DNA from: Kalaharituber pfeilii
Lineage: Eukaryota > Ascomycota > Pezizomycetes > Pezizales > Pezizaceae
Reading direction: 5' to 3'
NCBI GenBank assembly: GCA_015179045.1
Contig: WHUZ01000006.1
Coordinates: 1,116,001 to 1,180,000, forward strand
Length of the DNA: 64,000 nt
Each line of letters begins with the position of its first letter. Within the stretch, counting starts at the first letter, position 1. Of the stretch, positions 12,101 to 23,482 are shown in pieces. A program made the translations under genes and the position numbers. Under the pieces are notes generated by a model. That model was not told the origin of the DNA, did not search any database, and saw only the letters and a list, made by a program, of their open reading frames with translations.

Positions 12101-14595
12101 GTATTGCGCACGTACATATATGCTGCTACTAGTTACGTGCGCATAAGTAAATAATTGATTTTAGCCATATGCATGTAGCTTGACAGGAGAGAGAGAGAGA
12201 GAGTTATCCTTCATTCAGCAAACGGTGAAGGATTCGTCTCAGGTTAATACCATTTTGTTCGTGACTGAATGCCGTTTACAACCCGAGAAGTTCGTAAGAT
12301 GGCTCATAAGTAGTCTCATGCCAGTTCATAAGTATCATTAAGGGATAAGCTACTTTGCAGGATTGCCAATTACATTACTATACTGGCTGATCATGATACG
12401 AACACAGTGTTGAAGTGGTCAATCACATTCTCCCACTACCTCAAGTGGGTAGGGGAGATTAAGCATTGAACGATCAGCATAGAATCCCCACGGTGTAAAA
12501 TTCTTTGTTGTAGGGGATTGAAATGTGTATATCTTGTTTACAGCGGTACGATTCGATCTAAGTATTTCTGCGTCCAACCTCTCAAAGCAGAGTAAGGGGC
12601 CTTGCTCTGATCCCAGAACCTCGAAACAAATTCTGACTACAATGAAGTCAACCTAAGTCGGGGAATACATTCACAACGAGATGCCTATAGCTAAACTATC
12701 CCTAGAAGATCTTCCATGTACAGCACGTCTTGAACTGTAGGTGGAATGTCTTTGAATTTGACCCTATTTAGCTCCTCAATGTGAGATTTGATATGATGTT
12801 GAAGACGACCGGGATGAAGTAATCTTGGTCTCGGGATGCAGCTGCACTTTGGATTCCATGAAAAGTCTGCAACTGATCACCTTGACCATACAATATCTAA
12901 CAGAAAATAAGGTGCATCGCACATGCATCGAGGTCCCGGATCTACTATCTTCTTCTCCGGGTTTGCTCATCCCCTTGCATTCTGGGATTTTGCGTCGCCG
13001 TTTGTGACGGTCATGATCATGGGGAGTGCCCACAGTGCCGAGGCTGGGTATGCTAAGTGCGTCAGATTGCTGTGGTTGATATTGATGTGCCAAGGAGTAG
13101 TTGTGGATTAGAAGACAAAGTCGCCGCCCAGGCTGGGCCATGCCATTGATCAACTCGCGCCACCGAGATCAACCCTTACCTGCATTGCCCGCCGAAACTG
13201 ATCCGAGTACTGGTTTTAGCCACGCAAATTATTGCGCACCTGGTCGGAATCGTGAGAATTGCTTGCCCAAAAAAGAATAGCGTGTCTGCACGTTGTGGTT
13301 TTCGCTAGCAGTAGAAGTGCCCAGCTTACCAAGCAAGGGCTTACAGGCACGGGACCACACACTAACACTAACATAAAAAATAACAAGTATTATCTTCCTG
13401 GTACATTGCCCTACGGTCCTATCGATTATCACGCCCGTTCAAACACAGGCGACCGCGCGAATCCTTGTCCCTTGTCCCACGTCCTCGCCCCCCAGCCATT
13501 CCATTCATCTGGGTACGAGAGCATCCATTCACCTTCCTCTGTCTCTTTTCTTCTCAATCCTAACTACGTAACGTCAGTATTCCTGCGCCGGCTTCTTTTA
13601 GGCTAACGAAGTAGGCTGCTACTGTAGCCCACAGGAGACTGAACACGCGCCAACACTCACAAACATTTAAGGTGCCTAAGATCCCCTCACGCGTCATCCT
13701 CATCCTGAGGGAACACCTTCATATCGAGTCCAGTTGCCCTGTTGCATAGCCGAGTACACCTCAGCTCACTCGCCCAACGGACATTAGTCGTTTAAGCTAA
13801 GGGTATGTTCATTGCATCATGAACACTGATGAGTTAAACCTTTGATTCACAACCCCTTTGTGTTTCCCACCGTCATCCACTCAACTTCCTGCTCTTCTAT
13901 TTCAACTTTCATTACAACCATACACTATCTCTACACTTCATCCCCTTAGTACACCACCCCCCTCCCCCCCTCCCCCGCCCTATTTACAGCCTCCTCCAAA
14001 TCATCAACTTGTGTTGCCTATCCTCATCCCCCGATCTCCCCCCAACCTTTATATGCGAATAACATTGTACCAAGTGTTGTTCTTTCATTGCAGATCGCAT
14101 TACCCTGTATTGAGAATACATATTCTCCACCCTCCATTGCTATCACCTATCTAAGATAGGAGATAGCTGTTGAACTATACCCTGCTCTTTATCCACTCCC
14201 TCTGATACCCCTTACAAATTAATGTCAGTTCTGCTCTTATAAAAGAAGGCAAGCACTGACTGACAATTCAGCTCTACGCAGCCTCGATTCATATATTAGT
14301 TTCTCTGACGCCAGGCCAGCTTTCTTTCTCAGGAGAACTCACTGCCATATAACTACAAACAGTAACACTGCACCTGTAGCAAACCAGGTTGAAACCGAAG
14401 CGGCAACGTCCCCTACAGCTGAAAGGACCCTTTCATTGCGAATTACAAATAGAGAAAAATACTGAATCCTTGTCGGTTGCTTCAGGCGTTCGGCTATTAA
14501 CTAGCAGAACACAGAAGGACCCTTTGCTAGAAGCACTGGCTTTGACATTAGGTTCCACGAAAACTCTTCGGAGTAGACAACAAGCAGTCCAAACC
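6155..14595. other. 8.4 kb gene-poor spacer
   Basis: No gene recognised. Immediately upstream of the SUR7-like start lies a GC-rich stretch (about 6455-7000) rich in GGGC/GTG repeats, which may be promoter or leader DNA. From 7.1 to 13.6 kb the DNA is of ordinary composition with stops in all frames; the longest open frames (about 60-125 codons) show no family features. Short scattered repeats occur: CTGGTTACGAGACTA appears at 8867-8881 and 9647-9661, and a (GA)n run lies near 12187. From 13.86 to 14.15 kb the plus strand is C-rich (runs of C at about 13956-13980), probably promoter or 5' leader of the E(z) gene. A worn transposon cannot be excluded. Confidence 0.5.
12186..12203. repeat. (GA)n microsatellite
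   Basis: A run of about nine GA units on the plus strand. It lies in gene-free DNA and no adjacent function is evident. Confidence 0.8.
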
Positions 14596-17500
14596 ATGGC
14601 TACAAATATTGAGGTTTACAATGCTCGCAGGAAACAAAATACCATTGCACGTACGCAATTGGACAGGAAATCATCGCACTCCAGTCCCAATGCCACAACG
14701 CCCAAACCTTCTGTAGGAAAGCATTCTGCCAGTACTTCGGCAAAGCCAGATTTGAAAGATCAACAGCGCATGAAAGCAGTAATTGCAAAATATCAGCAGA
14801 TACTTGCAGATGAGCACGCCTACATTGTGATCCACGCACTTCGTGCCGCTAGATATGTAGTCAATAATCGCTACAGCGGGTCTCCAGAAGCCGAGAAACG
14901 AGGTAACAGGAAAACCCAATGGCACATGAGAGAAATGTACTAATAGCAAGCAGCCAGTCTGATTGACGACTCGTCCCCTTTCAAAGACATGCCAGCAATT
15001 GATACGATTCCTGCATCTACTGCTGGTACGGTTTTGAAGGAGAAGGATTTAACAAAAGGACGTTTTACAGTTAGGGTATGTGTACCTTGCAGTGTCAAAT
15101 CTATCCTCTTGTATACATATGCTAACTTGATATACAACTAGAACTACTCCAAAGCTAATAGCTCTGGAACAGAGATCAAATTACAAGTTAAAGGTCATGT
15201 TGCTCCATCTCCATCAGCTAAGGGGATTCCTCGCTTGCCAAAATATCATGCCTATACCACTTTACGAAACAACATATTAGCGGAAGACGATGAGTTCATG
15301 CGATACTTCCCATACTTTGGAGAGGAGATAGATGAGAACGATGTTTTTGATATGTTGAATTTGGAGGAGGCATTTGTGGATAGGACAAAAAACGCACAGG
15401 AAGAGAACATGAGAGCTGAGAGTAAGTTTAACAAACCCCCATTCCTCTGTGGCAATCCCCTATTCGCTAAGTCGAAATTCTACTATCTTCAATGTAATTT
15501 GGGTATACCACTCGATTATGACCCAGTTTATTGCTGTGGTCTAGATATCGTGCCCGTAAATTGTGTAGATACCGTAACGCACATTGTGGCGCTTATCTTG
15601 AGAAGAGATGTCAACTGTAGTTGTGGATGTAGTATCAAACTTTGGCTGGAGGGACATGGCTGCTATTGGCTTGAACGTTTTTGAGTGTTAGCTGACGTGC
15701 CTTAACCTACAGAGGGAATTGTATTTGTCGACTATATTGATAGATTCCTCAAGGATCTTGATTTGGATATGAATGCTATCACGAATTACCTCATCGGCGA
15801 CCTTACACATACCAATTGGCCACACTCACGAAAGAAAAATCGGGAAAAATATCTGCCGGAGGACTTTGACCATACTGAGACCAAGGTACAGTCAGCTAAG
15901 AAGAAGCTCACACCTGTATCTATGGCAGAACTGGAAAGAGCAGAGATTTTATGCTCCGTTTTCTGGGACATTATGGACTTCTCATTATGGGAAGTAGCAA
16001 AACGTGCAGATGAAGGCGTGAAGGAGAGTATGGCCCCTGCAAGAATATCCGGGGGAAATCAGGGCAGTGCCAGTAAGATGCCAGGTGGAAAGGTTGCCGC
16101 TGCTGCCATAGCAGCGATGACTGGTGGCAACCCTCAACCATATAGTCTTGAGAGTTATGCAGCATTGAATTGCCTATATTGTTACATGTAAGTAGATCAG
16201 TCTTAGTATTGTAGTCATGGCTAACTCGATGTAGGCATGAGTGTCCATTCCATGGTAAGCACACTTCCTATTTGGTTGTTCATGTGTTAAATACCATATT
16301 CTGCTACTTTTTACTCCAAGCGTAAGATTCGTTGCAATCTTACAAGCACCTCCCCCCCCCCCTCTCTCCTCCTCTTTATCTCTCTCCCCTCTCGCTACGG
16401 TTTTACCAGGTTTCCTTCTACTTATCATAGTCTCTTTATTCTATTTTGCCATGAATCTATGGCAAAATGCCCCTTTCCTTTTACCCTGGACGAAGATCAA
16501 TCTGATACATGCCGATTTTCAAATTTCTACGTTCAAAATTCCTTGACCGCCTCAACGCAGTCACGGAGAAAAAAGAGACTTTTAACATCGCATGTGGACT
16601 CACAAAGTAGGTTTCTGTTAAGTGGACGAGTGTAGGATTAATGGCGCGGTAGACAGTTTTCATATTTGATGGAAATTTTAGTTGACAGTGGTTTAGTAAA
16701 CACAAGCAAGGACTCGCTTTTTCTAAGCAGCAACGGCAACACTCCGCTACCAACAACAACATCTGGATCTAGAAAGCACGCTTTTGCCGAAGGCGCTGAA
16801 TGCTCCAAAGGCTGCTTCATTAAAGTGAGTAGACGACGTAGCCGTTGGTTGAAATTCACTAACGCGCCCTACACTCTAGGCTTCAGATGAAGATAGGGCG
16901 AAGAAGACAGTCTGGACAAAGGCCCAAATGCAACTTTTACAAGCCTCTGCTGTAGTTCTTCGAGAAAATCCTAGGGCAAGCTGCTTAATGGCTTGTGTAA
17001 TCAACAAATACTGCTATGAGGTAAGTGTTCATGACCACTCGATAATCTCGACATGAAGAACCTAAAACCTGGTGATCCTTCAGGTCGAAGCCGAACTTCA
17101 ACGCCAAGGCTTACTCTCCGTTCCACCTGAGCTTCCTCCAGCGGTCGCTGCGATAGAACCTCCGAACCAGAAGGGCTTGAAGCGTAAACGCACAACAAAA
17201 CAATATGAATATACTGATTGCCAAAGGACATCACATGCTTCTATGCGTACGTATTTCAAACCTTGCATGCATACAGGTCCGTGCACTAGCGAGTGCCCCT
17301 GCGTGATGGAAAAAGTTATGTGTGAAAAATCTTGCTTCTGTGAAGCCGATTGTCCTCGAAGATTTAGGGATGTACTTGTGCCGCGTCCGGGAAAGCATGC
17401 ACTCAAAATACCAATTGCCCCTGCGTGAAATGGAATCGTGAATGCGATCCTGACCTTTGCACTGACTGCGGGCTGCTGAAACGCTTAGTCCAAGCAACAG

Positions 17501-18801
17501 GTACAATGAAGAGCTTGCCAAGGAATGTTGCCAAAATGTTGCTCTGCAAAGGGATGTTCCTCGACGAACATTACTTGGTATCAGTGGTGTTAGTGGACTT
17601 GGACTGTTCATTGGGGAGAGTGTCAAAAAGGATACATTCTTGGGAGAGTACAAGGGTGAAGTTATTACCCATGAAGAGGCAGAGCGACGAGGGAAACTCT
17701 ATGACAAACGAGGTGTTTCCTTTCTGTTTAACCTGAACAGAAGTATGATTTGACTTTCCCCTATTTTCAAATTTGCTCTGCTTACAAAGAATGGTGCCTA
17801 ACAATATATTCACTCAACAGCTCAAGTAATCGACGCCACAAGAGCGGGAAACAAGTTTAGATTCGTCAATCATTATAAAAAGCCAAACTGCTTCGCAAAG
17901 GTTTTGTTTGCCAATTGCATCCACAGAATTGGAATGTTCGCCAAGAGGGACCTGGTTGCTGGTGAAGAGTTGTATTTCGATTATGGGTAATTGAAACACC
18001 CTGCATGAATGGCTGTGACAAGATAGTACTAACAGCTAGTGTAGATACAATAATAAATCAGTGCAGTTTATTGCTCAGGAGCCAGAATTTATATATGAGC
18101 CTTCAGTGGAAAAAGCCCCACCAGCGAGAAAACGAAATATGGGCAACAGGGGGAACTGGAATACTGGTGTTACTGCAAGGACATTGAAAACCAAACAGCT
18201 TAAAGAGCTTGATAAGATGAACGGTGCAAATGGCACTGCTTCTCATATACACACAGCAACTTTACCTATAGGAGGCAGGAATAGGAATTCCACATCAGAT
18301 TTTAACTTTGGAGAAACCAACGGCAGCTACTCTAATGGATTTCATGGATCATTGAGTACCACTGCAAATACTCCAAGCGTCACAGATGGTGTTAGCGACA
18401 CTCCTGGGGCTGATGACGGCCATACGGGGAGAAATACCCATCGTAGCGATGACGAAGATAGCGATGACGAGCCAATTCAGGGCCGTGTACGTGGCCGATC
18501 TCGTTCCAGACCTACCAGGATGGACAGTCGTATCGACTCTAGAAACATGTGGGAAGTTGATGGAAGTGATGAGGAGGGCGATGAAGACGATGAAGGTGAC
18601 CATGAGTCAAATGAGCGCGCAAAAAGCGAAGAAAGCCGTGGCGATGCTGATGACGATGAGGATGACGAGGATGAAGATGAAGAAGATGAGTATGCTCCGA
18701 CAAGGGAAGTTGCGAGGCAGAGGAGAAGGGACCGAGCCACCAGTGCCGCTACTGCGGCTGGGAAGAGAAGAAAACTGGTAGGTTGGCCTGGAGATATGTG
18801 A
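14596..18801 (+). CDS. E(z)/EZH2-type histone H3K27 methyltransferase (PRC2 catalytic subunit), two apparent frameshifts
   Basis: Ten exons proposed: 14596-14902, 14954-15075, 15142-15421, 15713-16187, 16235-16254 (a 20-nt microexon), 16682-16824, 16880-17020, 17084-17742, 17821-17986, 18045-18801. The N-terminal part has the E(z) pattern [18 protein letters not shown] and [11 protein letters not shown], then CYMHECPFHG. The pre-SET CXC region runs from [17 protein letters not shown] to [16 protein letters not shown] follows, with [33 protein letters not shown] and ELYFDYGY. The tail is Ser/Asp/Glu-rich. The family trimethylates H3K27 within Polycomb repressive complex 2. Reading the conserved CXC-SET protein needs one extra base at the GGG run 17367-17369 and one at the GGG run 17470-17472; neither is explained by an intron that keeps the Cys clusters. 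They are either assembly homopolymer errors or real lesions. The start was chosen at an ATG with strong Kozak context (A at -3, G at +4); the frame stays open upstream to 14380, so an earlier spliced start is possible. Confidence 0.85.
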
Positions 18802-19835
18802 GATGAACATCATCTGGATGTTTTCCAAGGCCTTTTTGATTTGCTCTATGAGTCTACGTTGTGTTGCACGTTTACAGGGAAGAATAGTATTGAGAGTGTA
18901 CCAGTATGCAATAGATAACGATCCGTGAATAGCATGTTTCTTACATTGACGCCCTAATTGCCTTTTCTTGTAATCTTCATCTCACTAATAATACTTTCGT
19001 GGGATTTTGTGCTGTTTTTGCTCCTCCTGTTATTCTGGTCTATAGTTATTTTCATAAAAGTGTATTTATGCATTCTAAAAACTCTCATAGAACTAGTACT
19101 CATTTACTTGCTTGTATGATTTGGGTTAAAATGATGGTGAGAGAGGAATGGATTTCCGGTATGCTCTGCATATATTTACGATGCATCAGGAGTTGATGTT
19201 GCTGTTGCTGTAAGTACGTGTTGGCCTGTATTGATAGTCTTTGGTGTAGAGGAGAATCTGTTGCCGTCAGCGAAGTTCTAGCATTCTGGTTGGAGAAATA
19301 CTCACAATGGGTCAATTTGAAAGTGCGCCACTACTTGCTTACACTTCAGTACGAAAAGTACCGATGTACGCGAGTGGTTTCATAAACGTTACTTACCTAC
19401 CGTGTGAAGATGTTGACTCCGCTCAATTAGGAACTAGGCGAATATCACGCTGTTTTTTTTATGGGGCATCACCTATCGGGGCACATGGCACTGTCGAGTG
19501 TATTACTTGAGCCTGGAACTTGTCGAGGCCGGCCCGGCTCTGACACAAAAAATTTACTTAGCATACTTACAGTTTTGTGTAAGTATATGTGTGTCATATT
19601 TGTTGATTCCAGCTAGTGCTGCGATATTGTTCAGCTGTGGCCTCTCCCCTTGCTACTTGTTACTTGTTCTTGCGCCTTGAGTTCACACAAGGGAATCCAT
19701 CAAAACGAAGAACGAAACTGGTGTAACTGAACCCCATAGGTAGATACCTGGGAGGTGTGGAATTGGAATAAAATAGGTAGCAATCAGTTGCTTATATGCT
19801 TATAAGGGCGGTCCTGAGAGTGAGGTGGCGAGAGG
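18802..19835. other. Intergenic spacer 3' of the E(z) gene
   Basis: T-rich DNA without a recognisable gene. The first few hundred bases are probably 3' UTR and terminator of the methyltransferase gene; I see no clear single poly(A) signal. Confidence 0.5.
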
Positions 19836-20544
19836 ATGGAGCGGGGCGGCCCAGGGAGCGGGTATCGGACAGGGGGCGTTTGTACGCAGCTTCTTAAGAG
19901 GTTTCTCTTGGAGTCAATGCAGGCCCTCCTAGAAGGCGAGAGAACTCGTGTGGACGCGAGAACGTTGAGGTTCCAGGACGAGCCCCTCCGGAGCACGGAA
20001 GACGACACAGTTTACCTAACAGGGGACCTGGGATGGAAGGACTCGCTACCCCTAGCCATACTCGATTCACTCGACAGGGAAACAGAAAGGCTCGAGTGGG
20101 AGAGAAGAATAAAGAGGGAGACAGACGAAGGGTGAAAGCAGCATACACCGACGGAAGCAGGATTGCGGAGAGAACAGGGAGAGGGCTGTGGCAGGAGCGG
20201 GAGAAACCCAGGTCGCACTACCTGGGAACAAGGGCGACGGTGAACGACGCAGAACTGATAGCCATGGCGAGTGCGCTCAAGGAAGGTGAAGAGGAGCTGC
20301 TCCTCTTCACAGACTCCAAGGTAGCCATCCAAAAGCTCAGAAGCATAGCCGAGGGCCGCCCCAACGCCTGAAGGGGCAGCCCAGCTGGGACGGAAGGGCC
20401 TGGAAGAAAGGGTGACATGAGGGGGCACGGGCATGGCAGTGCTGTGGATAGAGGGCCACAGGGGCGTCGAAGGCAATGAGAGGGCCGACAGGGCGGGCCA
20501 AGATAGGCGCCCTACTGCCATACCAAGACGAGACAGTAACGGAA
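19836..20544 (+). pseudogene. Broken LINE (non-LTR retrotransposon) RNase H fragment
   Basis: Three plus-strand frames together carry an RNase H domain as in fungal Tad1/I-like LINEs. A linker (RTLRFQDEP, then RLEWERR) lies in the first frame up to about 20135. The active-site strands AAYTDGSRI, then NDAELIAMASALKEG, then LLLFTDSKVAIQKL lie in the next, ending in a stop at 20371. WIEGHRGVEGNERADRA is in a third frame at 20445-20495. The Asp, Glu, Asp and final Asp positions are recognisable, but two frame changes and a stop make it inactive. The 14-nt sequence AAGAGGTTTCTCTT occurs at 19896-19909 and again at 20545-20558, bracketing the fragment. This could be a target-site duplication around a piece truncated at both ends. 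No reverse transcriptase is present. Confidence 0.8.
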
Positions 20545-20824
20545 AAGAGGTTTCTCTTACACAACTTAGTCATGTCTCGCCATAGTTCAGCTGAACTACA
20601 CACAAGCACTGAACAAAAAAGAAAAATATATATATTATATAGAAAATCCTTGTTAGGGGATTTGCTGTGGCCTTACCCTGAATCGTGTGAAAGACGAAGT
20701 TTTGCTGAAGAACGCAATTGATTTGTACTGCACCGTAGGACGGACAACAGGCGGATGAGCAAGGACTTCATGATAATGTAAGAAGTTGCTTGAGGTTCAA
20801 CTAGTAGAACTGCCCTCACAGAGT

Positions 20825-21137
20825 GTAGATTTCGCACTCTTCTTTTCTTTTTTTGGGTCACGTAACCCCGCATACAGGCTACCAGCCTATGACAGGGACC
20901 CATATACAACCCGAGTCAGGTTGAGCCTCTACCTGCCTAACTACTAATGTATGCTCTACATACACACCCTGTGCGCCCAACGTACCCTCCGGTTCCTCAG
21001 CGATCTCAGATCAAGGCTGGCGAACTAGTCCTCGACCAGGTGTGGTCCAGGTCTGCCTCCACAATCTCCTGTCTCCACTGCCACCCCAGGCGACTTGCGC
21101 CCCATCCTTGCCCTTCCCCTGGGGTAGATTTCGCACT
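20825..21137 (-). mobile_element. SINE-like insertion with 14-nt target-site duplication (copy D)
   Basis: GTAGATTTCGCACT occurs at 20825-20838 and again, identical, at 21124-21137, enclosing about 285 bp. Read on the minus strand the insert ends with a perfect 5-bp hairpin (AGGCT-GGT-AGCCT, plus positions 20876-20888), then TATGCGGGGTTACGTGACCC and an A-rich tail (AAAAAAAGAAAAGAAG) that abuts the duplication. The body is non-coding and GC-rich. A weak B-box-like TAGTTCGCCAGCC is present, but no convincing A box was seen, so pol III origin is unproven. It is the longest copy of the family whose 3' end also appears at copies A, B and C. Confidence 0.7.
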
Positions 21138-23482
21138 TGACTGTATATATAGTAAGAGATATCGTCGAAAACTCACGCATACACAATTTATTGGTGTATA
21201 CCTCCTTGGGCTTTTAACCCGGGCTTGTAACTAGCCTCAATCGACAATCGTATGTTATCTTATATTCATCACGATTTCCCTTAAATCCAAGTCCAAATAT
21301 TCTATACCAATAGGACACCACCATATATACCTGATATATGACTCCCTTATTTGTGTTGGCCACGTAGTTGGCGATAGGTCTGTCTTGGCACCCATACGCC
21401 CTTTCTTATTGGCCAGCGTCCTCTCACTTTTCCTCGAATCGATAGTACATTCCGCCCGCTATTAGAGATATAAGCTAGGAGACACTGATAGATGGACGTA
21501 AGTGTAGGCGGCGCGGAGAACAGGAACAGGTAATTGCACATGTGGTAGAGGACTTTGCGGTGAGGAAAGGGAAGTGGTCAGAAGGGAGAATAGCGCAAGG
21601 GAGGAGGAAGCAGATATATTAGTTGAGTACTTGAATTGGAAGAGAATGTGTAGAAAAACATGGGCGAGACTGGCAGAGTAGGGGAAAATCAGCGGAGCTC
21701 GCGAAGCGGGCGAGGAGGGCAAAGCTGGAGAACTTGGTGAAGCGGGTGACAGCAACGAGTGCGATGATTTGCTGTATTACTTTCTTTAACTTCTGTGCAT
21801 GAAGCTACGCCAATGGGCTATATGCGAGCTGATAATGTAAGAATAAAATTAAAAATTAAAAATATAAAATAAGATAAAATAAAATGATAATAATAAAAAA
21901 AGGCCTTTCAGGACTTTCACCCGCGGTCCGTACCTTCGCAATCGCACAACAAATTGGCAGAGAAAGTTTTCTTTTAAAAATGATTCCTTTACTTAGTACA
22001 TAGTCTTATTTTAAAAAGGCAAAAAGACCACGATGGCGTAACAACAGTTCGTTGTTCTAAGCCTCCCTCCATTAACAGCGACAGAATTATGTCAATTAAA
22101 AAAGAAGAATGCAAAAATACATCTCGCAACACATCAGAATCCATTTCCTAGCCGCAGTTACATATGTTATAATACAAATATAAAGCGGGATTATAAGAGA
22201 GGTGCGGCAATCCCATGGAGTACATGCCCTCCCTAGAAAGGTGGGGAAGGGCTAGCTTATGGATAGGCGAACCTAAACTATTACCCTGAACGTCACGATG
22301 GAAACCGCATACATCCAAACAATGTTCACTTAAGATCAATCATTGTAAAAACCGGTACGGTTCCCCTACAATTTTGACTATCAACAACCCGGTAAAACCA
22401 ATAAGCAAAGTATAAAGCCCTTTTTTCTTTTTTTTTTTTTTTAAAAAAAAAACTCACATAACCCCGTTTGTAGCTATTCGCTATGGGAGGGAAAAAAAAA
22501 TATAAAGATGGTCAAGTTCACTCTGCTAGGTTAAGTAATTCAGTGTACTAATGCACTTACCAGCCTGTACGAACCAGATACTTATCCTCATAAGCATCAG
22601 GAATTATATCCATCCATGCTTGACACCAGTCGCTAAATGAGATAGGGTATCATGAAATGTGTCGTATACATAACGATTTGTATGCAACCAGATATATGTT
22701 ATATTACATACTTAGATCTTTCACTGATAAACCGTCCCTTTCAAGCTTTTCAGCGTCATAGCACACTTCCATTTCACACCATTCTTGTTTTTTTTTTTGT
22801 TTGTTTTATTTCTTACTTGCCTTTTTTCTGGCTCTTTGCAAGCAATCTGTCACCCTTTGCGGGAGGAGTAAATGCAACTATTTGTGTGTGCACGGGACGT
22901 ATCAACAGAATCTCTTTTTTCTTTCTTCAAGAAAGCGCTGCACGAATTCTTAGATGTGAGGGGAGGAGATTGAGAAGTCAACTCACTCGTATCCACGATA
23001 TCCAACCTATAGCTAGGACATTGAGACGATAGATTCCCAATCCTAAGCTCTGCGACAGTCGTGGCTTTTTATAACCCTCCATATTAACTATCGAGTCCTC
23101 ACACCCTCCAGAAAGACTATCTCGTGAGCGTGAAGCCCAACTAGTATTGCGCCACCAGAGTTCTAACAAAAAGGCTGGTATTGTAATAATACTTTGTCAT
23201 CGTCAAAATGGAACCGTGAAAAAGAGACAGAAACACGAAACAGATGATATCCATCTCAGCTTAGAATCCAAAACTAAACAGTAAAATCCCTACAGTTGAA
23301 TCAAACCCAAACCGTCCATCCCACGACTCAACGACCAAAACGCAGGAGGAACCAAAGCTCCGTAAAAACAAAAAGCACACAAGATAAACTTTTCCTTCAC
23401 AGCCTACCAAAAAATTTCGCTCACCCACAAACCCTATCGAGCCTATGGTCAAAACTCGTGATTCATACAATCTCACCCATAC
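21138..23482. other. Gene-free, AT-rich spacer
   Basis: No gene recognised. It contains A/T-rich runs (21840-21900), homopolymer T tracts and copy C of the short retroelement tail. The last 300 bp are probably the 3' UTR of the WDR6/Rtt10 gene, which ends at 23483 on the minus strand. Confidence 0.5.
22411..22507 (-). repeat. 5'-truncated retroelement tail (copy C)
   Basis: TATAAAG at 22411-22417 and at 22501-22507 brackets an 83-nt insert. On the minus strand the insert has a hairpin (TAGC/GCTA, plus positions 22471-22483), then ACGGGGTTATGTGAG and an A/T homopolymer tail of about 30 nt. The CGGGGTTAYGTGA block is the same as in copy D. The 7-nt flank is short, so the duplication alone is weak; the shared 3' end is the stronger argument. 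Confidence 0.55.

Noticed and set aside
13858..14154. 98-codon Pro/Leu-rich plus-strand frame before the E(z) gene
   Set aside because: Arises from C-rich DNA; no ATG, and its frame does not join the methyltransferase exons convincingly.
17303..17367. A 65-nt intron ending TTTAG to explain the first E(z) frame break
   Set aside because: It would remove a stretch with conserved CXC cysteines ([15 protein letters not shown]), so a base error or lesion is more likely.
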